From: Halictus rubicundus
Lineage: Eukaryota > Arthropoda > Insecta > Hymenoptera > Halictidae
Length of the DNA stretch: 64,000 bases
Assembly (NCBI RefSeq): GCF_050948215.1
Contig: NC_135163.1
Location: 1,860,001 to 1,924,000, forward strand
Direction: 5' to 3'
This document shows, piece by piece, positions 12,544 through 25,200 of this stretch; position 1 is the stretch's first letter, and each line of letters begins with the position of its first letter. The notes under the pieces were generated by a model. That model worked only from the letters and a program-made list of their open reading frames with translations, had not been told where the DNA came from and did not search any database. Position numbers and translations under genes: made by a program.

Positions 12544-13860
12544 TCTATAATTTCCCCGGGGCCGATCGGAGCATCGGTTGTGTACACACTTCCGGTAAAC
12601 CGTGACGACGAACCCTCAGCAAAAACGTCAACCTCTTTTCGCGCTCTCGGCCAAGCTAGAATCTATTAGAACGAAAACGAGGGAGAGGGGGAGGCCCGTC
12701 GAATCTTTGGACTCGAACGAAGTCAAAGTCGAAGTCGAAGTCGACGAGAATCACGTAGACGAAGCAACGTACGCGGCGATGCAGCACCGGCCGCTAGAGA
12801 CTTCAACGGGTGATCGAGCGAGAACGCGTGATCTCTCATCCCAACCTGTTTTCACTCCGAATCGTATAGAAATTTCATTTCCCGGGCTACGGATTGCTCC
12901 GAATCATGGGATCGGCACGGACGTGTTTTTTGTCCGGTAACGCGTCGCGATCGGTTTCCACGTGTGCATGCTTGCTGCGCGAACGATCCTCGAAACGCGA
13001 TCTATGACCGCAGAATCCGCGTGTCGCGAACTCGTAAGGCCGATTTGTACTGTCCGCACGGACACGAACGATTCCGTTTCGGTATAATATTTATTATTCC
13101 TTTGTCCGTTTAATTTCCGATATGTGTCTGTGCCGATGCTATCGGAAAGTATAAACACCTCTATTGAAATGCATTAAAGAACGTTTGTTCGATCGGTGCT
13201 GAACGAACACGTTCCGTGTCTGTGCGGATAGTATAAATTGTTCTCAAGTCGTAGCAGCTCGGGTCTTAAACCGTTTGGTAAACATTCTAACGTCGGTCGA
13301 TCGCACGGCATCGGCGAGCTGCGTTGGCTAAAGCTGGCTTTATCTGACGGCGAGCGTTCCGCTTATCTGGCGTTCCTATTATCACGCTTTAAACGCTCGC
13401 GGCTGGCGTACGTGTACTCGTGTACGGTAGGATCGCGCTGGAATGCCATGATCCGTTCCTTGTCATTACGATCCGTGGAACGCGTGAAATTTCCGAAGGC
13501 TGGGACCGCGTGACCGCTATTCAAAGAGTTTTTTCACCCACGAGAGAGACGGACCGGACGACGTCTCTTTCTCTCTTGACGCAGCAACAGCGCGCGCGCC
13601 TCGTCTCGTCTCGTCCGATATCTCTCGCCTCGAACAACCAAACAACGATTTGCGCTCGTCTCCCGGCAAAGGGGAACAGCCTGGCGCAGCTGTGAAATAT
13701 TTCGAATTCCTCGGGCCCAGAGGTTGCACCGACCGCGTGCAACGCTCGGCGGACAAAGTCGGATGACACGGAAAACGTATCGGAGACGGTTTTTCAGACG
13801 TACCTGTGCGTGTAACGAGAAACACGACGAAAAGCGGCTATACGTCGGCACACTCCATTA

Positions 13861-13926
13861 AGAAGAAGAAGAAGAAGAGGCGTAGGAGGAGAAGGAGGAG
13901 GAGGAAGAAGAAGAAGAGCCAGAAGG
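13861..13926. repeat. Polypurine AAG/AGG tract
   Basis: An almost uninterrupted purine run made of AAG, AGG and GGA triplets. Open frames across it are repeat artefacts. Confidence 0.9.
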
Positions 13927-16688
13927 AGAAGAAGAGGCACTGCACTGCACTTCGGACGCGACCGCGACGTAAAGCGCGCTTTTCATGACCGACGTGACAC
14001 ACCTGAGGATCGCCGGAGGAAGTCGGCGGGTCGTGGAAGCGACTAAACGTGGAAAAAGGAAAGAGCCGTGGCGGCACAGCACCACGATAGGAAATGGGAC
14101 ACGAAAAGCAACAGTAATCGTTCCGGAGGATGGGCCCCACGGTGACCGGCACATTAACGCGTCCACTCGGAGAGCTTCGGTTCGAATCGGGCGTGCCAGG
14201 TGGAAGCGAAGCGACTGAGAGCGCCGCGGAGGTGGAAAACCTACTCTTCACGATGCAGCTTTAGACCACGATCGGCTCCGACTGCTACGCGCCGCCACCC
14301 TCCTCCAAGGCCTTTTCCTTTTCCTTTTCCTTCACCTGTGCCTTACCTGTCTTGTCTCCCCCCCTCTCTCTCTATCTCTCTCTTTCTCTTGTTCACTGCC
14401 GCCTTCCGATCGGAATTCGAATCGATTAAAGGGATCGAAAACCGAGTCCAACATCGCCCGGTTCCTCGAAAGATCACAAAATCCACCTAGTGACGTCGAT
14501 CGTCGCGAGTCGCGACGCACCTATGCGCAATTGCACACCTGTGCTACCTGTTGCGTTGTCTCGACCTGCTCTTCTTTACCGACCGAGTCGCCGCTTATAT
14601 CGCCAGGCTCCGTATCCTCGCTTCGATCGAATACCGCCAAACACAAACTCGCTGTCCCAATAACTATTAACAGGCAGATCTTGTACATCGTTTACATTGA
14701 AAATATATTTTCATTTCGTTACGAGTTCCAGAAGAACGTTATACATAGACGTATTGCGATTCTTTTTTTTTTCTTCTGTTACTTAGACATTACACATCGA
14801 CACGGGAAGTAGAGGGAATCCCGCAGCAGCAACAACAGCAACATCGGCGAGGCTACACTCGTCACGATTCAACGATCGAGTAAATCATTTTTACATAGAT
14901 ATACAAACACGTTCTTTCTATATATTTAACAATAGTAATATTCCAAGTCGGACGATCCGTCGTTTTCTCTCTCTCACTCTCTCTTCCTCTCTCTCTCTCT
15001 TTAGAGAATCTCGTATTTGTTCTGTACCAAAGCGATGGCGTATCACGCTGCGTTCTCCTCAGATTTATTAAATGATTGGATGCTGGATTCGGAATTGGGG
15101 GCTCGAAATTACTCTTGGAGTCGATCGATTTATCCATGCTATGCACCGGGACAATATCGAACCCTACGTCTATACCTCAAATATTGCTGCTCTCGGCGAG
15201 TAAATACATATATCATAAGTAGAAATTAGTCGAAATACGTTCGTAATAGTTAGTGAAAACATCGGTGAATGGTACGAGTATAACAATATCGGTGTATATG
15301 CGCCTGTGTTTGTGTATGTATCCGTGTATGTGCAATATAACGTATTTAATACGCAGCGTATAATCATGTTATCCGAAAGCATATATTCTCTTAGCAACAT
15401 ACAAAATGTGTATAATATGCGATATCGTTCCGTAAACAATTCTGGGATCACACATTACGATTGCGCTAAAAAGTACAGACGACTTTTGCTGTAACAGATA
15501 CTTTTGCGTTAACTACATATCTTTACATCGAGCAACTTAAACGACGCGCGATCTAGAGCTAATTCTTTTCTTTATATAGATTTCAGTGCGATCCTGTAAC
15601 AAATGCTATTCTTGTCACCGCAACTGCTGTTTATTGCGATTTACAGTTACGAAACCGATAGATAATTGTATCCGCTACGCTACTCCGAAATATTAATTAT
15701 ACCGTATTCAGGTACAAGATATGCATACCAGCTTGTTTCACATCGAAATGCAGTGCACGAGTATTGGAAAAAGAAAAGCAAACGATTCGAAAGAAGTTAA
15801 TTGATTAGAAACATCGCGTTTCCCTCGTTGTGACAAACATGTAGAAAAATTGTATACTAATCGTGTAGGGTATTTCTATGGAAGCGCGTTATCTCTGACC
15901 ACCGATCGCATTGCCAAAGAACCAATCGATCGATCAGTGAGTTTCCTCGAGAATTCCTTTTACGAATTGAACTTTGTTGCTTTTGCATAATTTGTACCTA
16001 TTCTTAACCGCTCGAAGAATTCGAGAAACAAATCTACAATCCCTGATAAACGAATCTACATACGCAATAATATTAAACAAATAGGAATATAACAAATAGA
16101 ACAGAACGACTAGGATCTATAGTGACTCGCGTTTCTTCCAACTTTTCACCGCGGTATTATTATAGTCCTAATTTACAAATTTCTCATAGTTCCCGAAAAG
16201 TGTCGCGTATATACCAAATTGACGGCCGCGTCCCAAATAATTCGCCGATTCGGAACCATCGCGAATCGATCAACCGCGTTTCGTAGAAGCATAGGGAGAC
16301 GCCGTAATCGTTTCTTCATAGGCCAAACATATTTTCAATGATCTTGGTCGTTTACGAACCGAACAACTATATAGTCTTGTTCAATTGCCTCGATTCCTTG
16401 ACAAATGAATAACTTAAAATGGCATTCGATACAGTCAATCTTTGTGAACAATGCCTGTACCTTTCCCGTTCTAGAAACGAATTTTTTCGTGATCGTTACC
16501 CTCGATGAGAATTTCTAATCGAGCACACGCTTATTCTAAGTCGAAACAATAATTCGTGATAACAAGTTCAAATACTAAGGATAGTTTGATTACAAAACCC
16601 GAATGAGATGTGTACGTACGAAATTTGGTCGTTCGTAAATTCATAAAATCGTTTTCGTCGACGTACAAACATTTAAAATATGCTGACA

Positions 16689-16728
16689 TTTATTATTTTG
16701 GTCGACGAGTATACAAGTTGCTTTTATT
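16689..16728 (-). terminator. Candidate poly(A) signals for the WDFY2-like gene
   Basis: Two AATAAA hexamers on the minus strand, at 16728-16723 and 16694-16689, about 260-300 nt past the stop codon at 16986. Position and spacing suit a 3' UTR end, but this is not proven. Confidence 0.4.
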
Positions 16729-16985
16729 CGGAGAAAGAAAATGTAGATATTCGTAAACTGTGAAGTTTATATTTAGTCTTTTTATGGACGACTTTTCGGA
16801 TTGCAATATGTAAAACCCATTCGGTTGTAATCGAACAAATTGAGTTTATGATCACAAAAATAGGCTCTGAATAATATGCTTTTACATTGGAATATGACAG
16901 TTTCCTTTATAGATATAGATATATATATGTATATATCTTACGATTTGATTGGTTTTCTTGCTTATAAACGAATATTTTTGGAAGT

Positions 16986-18769
16986 TCACTGAAGGAGCGC
17001 AGAAATATCCCAAATTTTAATCAGACGATCCTGACCGATTGTTAATAGTCTTCGCCTCGGTGCATCGAGATCCATTCCAACGACGTTATGCTTCGCGTCG
17101 TGGAAGGATGCTAAAGATGTTTGGCTGCGTAACAAGTACATACATGCGAATCAGAAAAATGAAATCATAACAATTATCTCATCTTTTCGTTATTCGTTGA
17201 CACAGTGTTACTCACTTGGCTGCTTTCAGTTGTATGTGGCACGGATCGCAAACCCTGACTTCAAACTCGAATCCCATTGCCGGTATTGCTATTCGTTGTG
17301 CTGTGCAACGAGCGCATAATGCACGACCGCAATGACGGCAATGATGTTGCCTTAAACCTAGTTGTCGCTGATCCATCATTGCTTTGATATTCCAGAAAAA
17401 CGGTCTACTGCAAGCCTGGATGTTCAACCGTGTTATTATGTGTCGACAAATTCTCAGAATAACATTAGAGAATAATTATTAATATTCTAAATACGTACTT
17501 GACACGTGCCCGACTCTACCCATGCTGCGGTTTCCTTCCTGCTCGCAGCCATGTCCCAACAAACTATTACCCCGTCTTCTCCTCCAGACAACAGAACACG
17601 TTCTGCGCTCGCATAGCACAACGCTGTTACTTTGTTGCTACGAAAACAAATATACATTTGTAAAACGCGTATCCAAGGACCATTGTAACGTACACAAGTT
17701 CGCTTACTGATGTCCTTGCAGCTCGTATGCCGTTCCCTGACGACCTCCGATATCCCATACTATGATACTTTGATCGAAACTTCCAGAAAACAAAAGCTGT
17801 TTCTCGGAATCCCATGCCAAAGTGTGAATACTGCCTGTATGCGTTTTTAACGTAGTAATCAACGTGACATTGTTAGCCTCTAACTTTAACATCGCTATCT
17901 GTCCAGAATAATCGCCGACAAAAGCATGTTTCGATTGAGCATCGAATCTGTGCGAGTTAAGGACAATGCGTTTATGATAATTTTAAATGATTTTATGAGT
18001 ACGATATTGTAAATGTTTTTTCAAAGGAAAGGATACTGCAGTGCAGTGTACCACGCGTCGGTCTGATAATGTCCCACTTTCTGACCACTTTCCGAGCAGT
18101 GTAATTGAAACTTTTTATCTCGACCTATACTTAAAACCCATTCGTTATCCGGAGAAAATATGACGCCTGTGACTCTTGCCTGATGCGCAGAGTATTCGCG
18201 CATAGCTGTCATCCGGTTGTAATCTTGCTCCAGAATGAACTCCTAGAAATAATGTCCATCAAGCACATTGCAAATCGCAAATAGTACAATTCTGTGAAAA
18301 ATTTATATGTTTCATACATTTATCCTTCCATTGTCCAAACCAACAAACAATTGTCTTGTCTCTACGGTGTAATGCATCGACGTTGCACCAGCAGCCATGT
18401 ACTGACAAACGCTTGGCCAGTATTGCCCGGAATCACGTTTCAGCCAAACCCTAACGGTTCTGAAAAATAATAGGGCACGATGCAAAGTAAAGAAGTGGCT
18501 GCGAATGTTATTGAAAATGTATTGAAAAACCGACTCTGCACGAACGATTGAAAGAAACGTTTAAAAAGGCACGGAACTTTAATGATCAACAGAATTTTTT
18601 CTATCTACCTGTCATCGCAAACGCTAATTACACCTTCTTCCCGCGGTATAATGATAGCCGCATTAACATCGTCGTTGCATCCTTCCAATTTCGACAAGAG
18701 TACGGGTTTACGACTTGTGCTGAATTTGTCATGATTTACACCTGGAGCGGGCTTTATCTCTGCTGCCAT
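16986..18769 (-). CDS. Wdfy2: WD-repeat and FYVE-domain protein (WDFY2-like)
   Basis: Phosphoinositide-binding early-endosome scaffold. Mammalian WDFY2 marks a subset of endocytic vesicles and holds Akt2 and PKC-zeta there. Coding exons, 5' to 3': 18769-18609, 18459-18318, 18242-18037, 17947-17708, 17637-17499, 17415-17216, 17124-16986. All phases join, giving 1227 nt and 408 aa (human WDFY1/2 are about 400-410). WD40 repeats occupy roughly 25-290 (WLKRDSGQYW, HCSESGQ, WDIGGRQGTA). The FYVE zinc finger starts with CxxC at 295-298 and has the PI3P-binding RQHHCR at 318-323 plus paired Cys ligands, with GFEFEVRVCDPCH closing it. One more WD repeat (IGQDRLIKIWDI) follows, which is the family's typical split arrangement. 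Its 5' end faces the AKTIP-like gene. WDFY1 is the alternative name; one insect gene probably stands for both. Confidence 0.94.
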
Positions 18770-19531
18770 TTCAATCGTCGGAGTGTATTCTGCGAAGTGG
18801 GCTTGTCATTTGACAGTTGTCAGACTTCGATGATAAATCAACGTTTATGTGTTTCACAAAGACGGAAATTCCAATTTTTTCAGAGATTGTGGAGAACCTG
18901 TCGGCGTCGTTCGTGTTATTCGGCGCAAATCTTCCTTGCCTTCGTTGCATCAAACACCTCTTTATCGACTGTCTGTCGTTCTCGTAGAAATTCTACCCTA
19001 ACCGTTTAGTTTCGCCGTAAATTATGTCTGGCCTCTATCTATACGTTACAATTTATCGTTAACTCTTCCACCATTTTCCATCTCTTTTACCAGTTTAAAA
19101 ATACATCCGGCACGTTATCGATGAGCACGAATATCAGACCACTGACACAAATTTCGAATATATAATACAGATGATTTCTACAATTATTTACCCAGTATTT
19201 TCTGTTCGGAGCGGCAACAATCATTCGCACATGAATTCTTCCATTCTTGTAGAATATTCAACAATATATTCTGTCTCCTTTCTACGGTCCAGTGATCGTT
19301 GTGACAATAGTTACCGACCAGCATTGTTGATAAATGTTATGCGCCTATCGGTGAGATGGAGCAATAGTAGGAAAATCGACGTAAACGTCGTATCTCGTTC
19401 AACGTTAGTCTCTGCTATCAAAGAATCTGTCAAATCTGCCAAAAATTGTTGAATAATGGGATGCGTTGCGATTACTTGAAACTGTCGATATCGATAAGAC
19501 TCGCCAACTTTTATCGAGCAATAGTAACATC
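18770..19531. promoter_or_regulatory. Shared divergent promoter region, WDFY2-like / AKTIP-like
   Basis: 762 bp separate the two oppositely directed start codons. The palindrome TATCGATA at 19489-19496, the core of the DREF (DRE) promoter motif common at insect housekeeping genes, lies 36 bp before the AKTIP ATG. No TATA box stands out. A bidirectional promoter is inferred from geometry. Confidence 0.55.
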
Positions 19532-20999
19532 ATGTCAGGCACAAAGGTAATTAATAACAAAGTATATACGCGCTTTTTTTCGTTTAAAAGGATTCACAAT
19601 GACATATTGAGTAAACAATCCTTTTGTTAATGTCAGGCTGATGCTAACAAAGACGATAGTCTAAAGAGACAGGGCTCGTTCAGGAAATTGTTACCTGTAG
19701 ACACGAACGGAGATCCTCAATTGAGCATGTCTGTAAAGATGATCGACAGGCCTACCGTTTCACAGACTAATAAAGAATACTCAATCTATTTACAAGAATA
19801 TAATATTTTATCCGAATAGTAAGTTAAACTGATGAATGTGCGGGTAAGAAAAGAGCTTTGCAAGTACACAACATGAAAGGTATTTTTCTAATATCTGCTT
19901 TTTTCATAGCAAGATGTTGTGTTGCCAAGAGTTAAAAGGGATTTATGTTATACCATCGGCACAAAATTCCCTGTGTAAGTAACACCAAATAATTCGAAAT
20001 GATTTGTTCTTCTGAATGGATTCATGTATGAAAAAGATCATGCATTTAAATTATTTAAGCCAAATATCGATTGGTTCTTAGGTCTTGCTTATCCTGACTT
20101 CATCTTATATAATGGTTTCCATGTAAATATGTGTATAATTCACTGTTTGTTGCATTTCCTTACAAGTATGGAAGTGTCAAGCATTTATTACATTCAATAG
20201 ATATGTTTGTCTTCTGTTAGTGTGGTTCGGTGTACAATTCGGTAGGCAAGGGACCTATCAAGGAGGTGTCTTCAGATTCACTATTACATTGCCACAAAAT
20301 TTCCCCGATGGCGGATGTCCTGTAAGCATTTTTTCCTTTGATATATGATAATTAATTTCTGGAATCGATTTATACATGTGTGCACAAAATATTAGAGAGT
20401 CGTGTTTCAAACACCGATGTTTCATCCTCTAATCAATCCTGAGTCTGGAGAGTTGTGCACTTCTTGGGGATTCACAGAATGGAGGAGGAGCAATAGGGTT
20501 TGGCAATTAGTACAATTTATAACAAAAATACTCACAAAAGTTGATATTAAAATGACTCCTGTGAACCAGGAAGCATCTATGTTGTAAGTATAGAAATTGA
20601 GTATCTAGTTAGCAAAGACAAATCCCATTTGTTTAAATGATTTTATTGCATCTGCATTGTAGATTAGAAAATAATTTTGAAGAGTTTCGCGATCGCGTTA
20701 AAAAATGTGTGAAGGATAGTGTGAGTAATGTATACGATCCACCTATGGTGAACGATCCTCATTATATAGTTTTTGACCCATACAACCACGAACTTCATGA
20801 TCCTGTTAAACGAGAGATTTACGAACCTAAGGTAAAAAACGATAATCATACACATATTTAATTTGTACATGCAAATTTTCACATAGTATCAACTTAAAAC
20901 GATTCAATGATCTAGGAGGGAGAAGAAAATAAAACGTTGGGTCTATCTTGGGTACAACCTGGTTCGCTACAACCGTTTTCAAAACCTGAAGCAAGATAA
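19532..20999 (+). CDS. AKTIP: AKTIP / Fused-toes (FTS) homolog, ubiquitin-E2-variant fold
   Basis: Member of the FTS subfamily of E2-like proteins (fly relative: crossbronx). Mammalian AKTIP binds Akt and is part of the FTS-Hook-FHIP complex that links Rab5 endosomes to dynein. Coding exons: 19532-19546, 19637-19818, 19910-19974, 20221-20321, 20396-20583, 20663-20831, 20916-20999. All phases join, giving 804 nt and 267 aa (human 292; the shorter N-terminal tail explains the difference). The UBC fold runs from YLQEYNILSEY (about 56) to about 190, with WFGVQFGRQG, FRFTITLPQNFPDGGCP and FHPLINPESGEL; the C-terminal GLSWVQPGS is family-typical. The start MSGTK occupies a 15-nt coding exon. Human AKTIP lacks the catalytic Cys, but here Cys142 (SGELCTSWGF) sits at the E2 active-site position. 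Confidence 0.92.
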
Positions 21000-22896
21000 T
21001 AAGTGGTTCTAAGATATAAAGTGCAATATTGAAACAATATACGTCCGGATGAGATAAGAAACTGTACACAATGGTACAGGGGATAAATGAAATTGTATTT
21101 TTATATTAGTAGAAAATGAAAAATGTTATATAATTATTGGTTATCGTGGTTAAAAGTGCCAATAACCTTTGTTGTTTTTGGATCTCTGGTGTGTTTGGAG
21201 CTTTCGTAAGCTCCAGAGAGTGACTGATAATTTTTGGAAACACGGCTCTGTGTATTCAGCCATGAGAAGGGCACATTCTAGTCAAATGTACAATTGTTAA
21301 GTAAGAAAAGCAACAAAACTGCTCATTCATAACAACATCGGTATTTCAAATTTGATGACAAAAAAATCCTATGTGTCGATTAATTTATTCCTACACAGGG
21401 TACTCTAAAAATGTTGTACTTCTATGAAAGGGGTGACACCTGAGGTCATTTCAAGTAACTTTTTTCATTTGCAAAATTGTTTTTCGCAGCTTTGTTAAGA
21501 AGTTATTAACGAAAAACACGGACCAATTACAGCTTGGCTACAGGTAATCATGGCGTTGGCATTGGCCGAGCTGGAATCCATCCACTGTAGCCGCGCTGTG
21601 ATTGGTCAATATTTTTCGATAATCGAACATTTTCGCAAAGGAAAGAGTTACTTGAAATGAGCTCAGGAATCGACTTCCTTTCAAGGAAGTGCAACATTTT
21701 GGGGACACCTTGTATACCTTATTCTCGTATTTGACCTGTCGTGCCATCTACGGTAAAATGTCCAAACTGTTGGCTAATCAGTATTGTCTTGCGGATAATA
21801 TGTGGCGCCACATGTCCAATTGATCATATTTATGATTCCGAATACGCAAATGTAAAGCATGCAATTTCAATAACGCACTGATTATTAATAAATACAGTGT
21901 ATAATACAATGTGGTGACATTGAACCAATAATCTAACACCAATGCAAAGTTGCAGCTTCTTCTCCCTTACATTTGTTGACACACATATTTACAAGGTCCG
22001 TATTAATATTTTTATTTATCCCAATAGTCTACGTGTCTGAATAATAAAATTGTTGTATGCTGAATTTAAGTTTATACGTCGGCTTTTACGTTTTCGTAGT
22101 TTTATCATTTTCCCTATATACGTAAGCCGATATAGTTTTCGTACCCTGAGCCACCTTGAGTTGTCATGAGTATCGGATTTTAGGCGTTCAGGATGGGCAT
22201 TGCACAGTGAATCAGTGTATGTACAAAGAGGAAATGTGTATTTCAAGATAAATGTGAAGCACCGTGGAATAGTTCAGGGGGATAGATCTGGACTGTTAGA
22301 TGTTGTTTACATTCTTTTTTATTTTGTTTCGAAATAATCGAAGTTATTCAGTTTCTGCGTTTTAAGAGTATGAGCTACAATTTTAACCTTTAGTGACAGT
22401 TGGACAGTTGTAGGTAATAGTTATCCTATTTTCATGGTGTATACGTTAATTCGCTTTTTGCTCTAACATAATAATTATGTTACAAACGTTTCACAAATCT
22501 ACTAAATAATACGATACGTGTGTTACCGCCATACAGACAGAAAGATTGCAATCGTTTCGATCGGTCCAAACGAAAGAATCCAGTGTGCGATTGTAGGTTA
22601 AGGGCGAACTAGGCGCGCACATGATTCATGTGAAGAAACAATATTTGATTTGAATTGTCAATTCAAACAACTAAGTAAACAAATCAAAAGTGTTTCTCGC
22701 CACTTTGGTTAGTAGTAAATACCGGCGTATTTAAGCTCTCGTCTTTTGTTTGATTCTTTTCAGCGATCAGTAGCTATGTATGTAGATACATATTGCACAG
22801 ATCTCCAATGAAGCTGTTGGGTTAATTGTTTTATTCTAGTTACCAGTTGTTGTACGTTTGTTACAGCTGTTGTAGGTACTACAGAGAATTTTCAAC
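21000..22896. other. AKTIP 3' region and Cdc42 upstream region
   Basis: AT-rich, without recognisable coding exons. It includes the AKTIP 3' UTR, a TA-flanked MITE (21392-21714), one AATAAA hexamer at 21887-21892, and the 5' UTR and promoter of Cdc42 in the last few hundred bases. Transcription start sites cannot be fixed by eye. Confidence 0.5.
21392..21714. mobile_element. TA-flanked MITE with long terminal inverted repeats
   Basis: The left end (TACACAGGGTACTCTAAAA...) and the reverse complement of the right end (TACAAGGTGTCCCCAAAA...) align over about 85 bp, including a shared CTCATTTCAAGTAACT-like block. No coding capacity. TA flanks suggest Tc1/mariner mobilisation, and the CAGGGTGTCCCAAAA-type end recurs in insect repeats. 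The superfamily assignment is an inference. Confidence 0.65.
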
Positions 22897-23712
22897 ATGC
22901 AGACAATAAAGTCCGTCGTAGTGGGTGATGGAGCTGTAGGTAAAACGTGTCTTCTGATTTCGTACACGACCAATAAATTTCCATCCGAATATGTGCCCAC
23001 GGTTTTCGACAATTATGCCGTCACGGTAATGATAGGAGGAGATCCGTATACTTTGGGATTATTCGATACTGCTGGTAAGGATCATTTTACCTCAAAAGTA
23101 TTTCAGGGTATCGACATGTTTCTATGTTACAGGTCAGGAAGATTACGATAGGCTGAGACCGTTGAGCTACCCTCAAACGGACGTGTTTCTCGTTTGTTTC
23201 TCCGTAGTATCGCCTTCGTCGTTTGAAAATGTTAAGGAAAAGGTTGAGTTTCAATGCGAAAATAGCTGTTCTCCTACAGAAATAAGTAGGAGAGCGTTTA
23301 TTACTGGATTATCTTGTTTCAGTGGGTGCCGGAAATAACGCATCATTGTCCAAGGACTCCATTCCTCCTTGTTGGTACTCAGATCGATTTAAGAGACGAC
23401 GGTACCACTACCGAGAAATTGGCAAAAAATAAACAAAAGCCAATATCGGCGGAGCAAGGAGAGAAGCTTGCCAAAGAGTTAAAAGCAGTGAAATACGTGG
23501 AATGCAGTGCCCTCACGCAAGTAAATGCATCCCCAGTCATATAGTATACCGTGTCATGTAAACTCACTCTCAGTGAAGGGAGCAAGGAAACAGTAACCAA
23601 AAATATGACGTTAACTTTGCAGAAAGGCTTGAAGAATGTGTTCGACGAAGCCATACTAGCTGCTCTCGAGCCTCCAGAGCCAGTCAAGAAAAGGAAGTGC
23701 GCGCTGTTGTAA
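22897..23712 (+). CDS. Cdc42: Cdc42 small GTPase
   Basis: Rho-family GTPase that controls actin, filopodia and cell polarity at the plasma membrane. Coding exons: 22897-23074, 23133-23242, 23323-23520, 23623-23712. They total 576 nt and encode 191 aa, exactly the family length. Seen: P-loop GDGAVGKT (10-17), effector loop YVPTVFDNY (32-40), DTAGQ (57-61, spanning the first splice junction), base-recognition TQID (115-118), ECSALTQ, Rho insert helix region, polybasic KKRK and a terminal CALL box that predicts geranylgeranylation. TQID with SALTQKGLKNVFDEAI separates Cdc42 from Rac and Rho. Introns are short (58, 80 and 102 bp). No defect seen. Confidence 0.98.
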
Positions 23713-25015
23713 AAAGGGTATTTATTTCGAAAGCGATGCATGTCCGAAGGGGAAACAAAGTTGTTCTGTTCAACGATAACGAGCGGCAAATCTAACGCGT
23801 AGTATAAAGCACTGTTAGAAAAACCGGGACTGTGCTTCTCTATGGTTCCTTTTTCGGGAAAGAAACATCGATCGTCGAGAAGAAAAGCAAACAGCCGCTA
23901 GCATCAACGCGACAATTCCAATCGACTCTAATCGAATGTATCTATATTGCAACGTTACGATCGCGATCACATTCCACACACGCAGCGCGAAAATTCAGCT
24001 TGAAATTTTGATCGGGTACTCGTTAAACCGAACTGCACAAAAATTTTCTAATTTTTTAAATTACGCGTACCGTAATCATCGCCACCGAGCGCATCTACGA
24101 ACGAATGGAAAACTCATCGAATCGATCGGTATCGTTCAGAATTTCATCGATACTCGTATCGCAACGATTGGTGCTATCGCTATGCAAATAGCGTTTCTCG
24201 TGTTTTTAATAATCGCGTAATCGCGAATCACGATCCAAGGCGCGTTCGTTGGGTTTGTCGAGAATCGGGTCTTTTCGGAAGTGAAAGATAAAAACAATCA
24301 GGGCGTTCCTTTCCATTTCCAGTGTGCTGGACGAAATTGTTTGAAGCGAGACCAGTATTAGAGATCGAGCGATTAAGGTATAAACACACCGTATATCGTA
24401 GATACATGGTTTATAGATACGTACGTATATCTCAGACAGCATATAACGAGTAACGAAACGAACGAGAACACGTCAACTAGCATACAGATATTTTCGAATC
24501 TGCCCTAAAGATTCGATTCCGAAATTGTAGACGGCAGCTACGCCCCGGACGAAAACGTTTTCGCGGAAGCGCGTTGCTCTCGAAGACTTTTGGCATCTGA
24601 TTTTGTACATATCAGCGTCTGCTTTGATACAGTCTGCGCATCGACCGATCATAGATCTATTCAATCGGCAGAGCGAAGGGTACGAATTACGAATACCAAG
24701 CATTTCTACTTAGTTCGTCGGCGAGATTCGAAACGACTCGAATCGATTCCGGCGCGGTACAGGGCGGTGCTACCCGCGCGGGAGATCAAATACGAGCGAC
24801 CGAAGGAGCGAACGCTTCCTTGTTGGTCGATACGATTGCGTATTATTTATTCAGCGACCGTCGTATTATTTGTTAACCGACTATTCACCGCCTAATGTTT
24901 TTCTCGCAAACTTGTTTAAACGTTACGTGAACTGGATATACACGGGAACGGAGAACTCTAGCCTCTTTTCGCTAGATTGAGCCGAGAATCAACGGTGGTC
25001 TCGCATGTATCCAGT

Positions 25016-25072
<57 letters not shown>

Positions 25073-25200
25073 GAGAGAGAAAGAGAGAAAGAGAGAGAGA
25101 GAGGTGGCATTTAGTAGCATGTACGTGTCACACTATGTAGACACAAACGTATAACGAAATATTCACATAAATATATTTATACTATGCATAAAGGAGTAAC
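23713..25200 (+). other. Probable 3' UTR and downstream flank of Cdc42
   Basis: No coding exon recognised. The first few hundred bases must include the Cdc42 3' UTR. No clear AATAAA was found before the (GA)n tract at 25017-25103, so the 3' end is unplaced. Confidence 0.4.
25017..25103. repeat. (GA)n microsatellite, interrupted
   Basis: 87 bp of GA repeats with a few interruptions (GC, AAG), about 1.3 kb downstream of Cdc42. Confidence 0.95.

Larger units (their letters stand above)
11771..16688. other. Upstream region of myosin VIIa / intergenic to WDFY2
   Basis: No recognisable coding exon. The left part is GC- and CpG-rich and probably holds the non-coding first exon(s) and promoter of myosin VIIa. 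It contains (GA)n at 12487-12541 and a purine tract at 13861-13926. From about 14.7 kb the DNA becomes AT-rich, and no repeat family is recognised there. Confidence 0.5.

Noticed and set aside
14170..14200. GGTTCGAATC tRNA B-box-like sequence
   Set aside because: No matching A-box, acceptor stem or cloverleaf around it.
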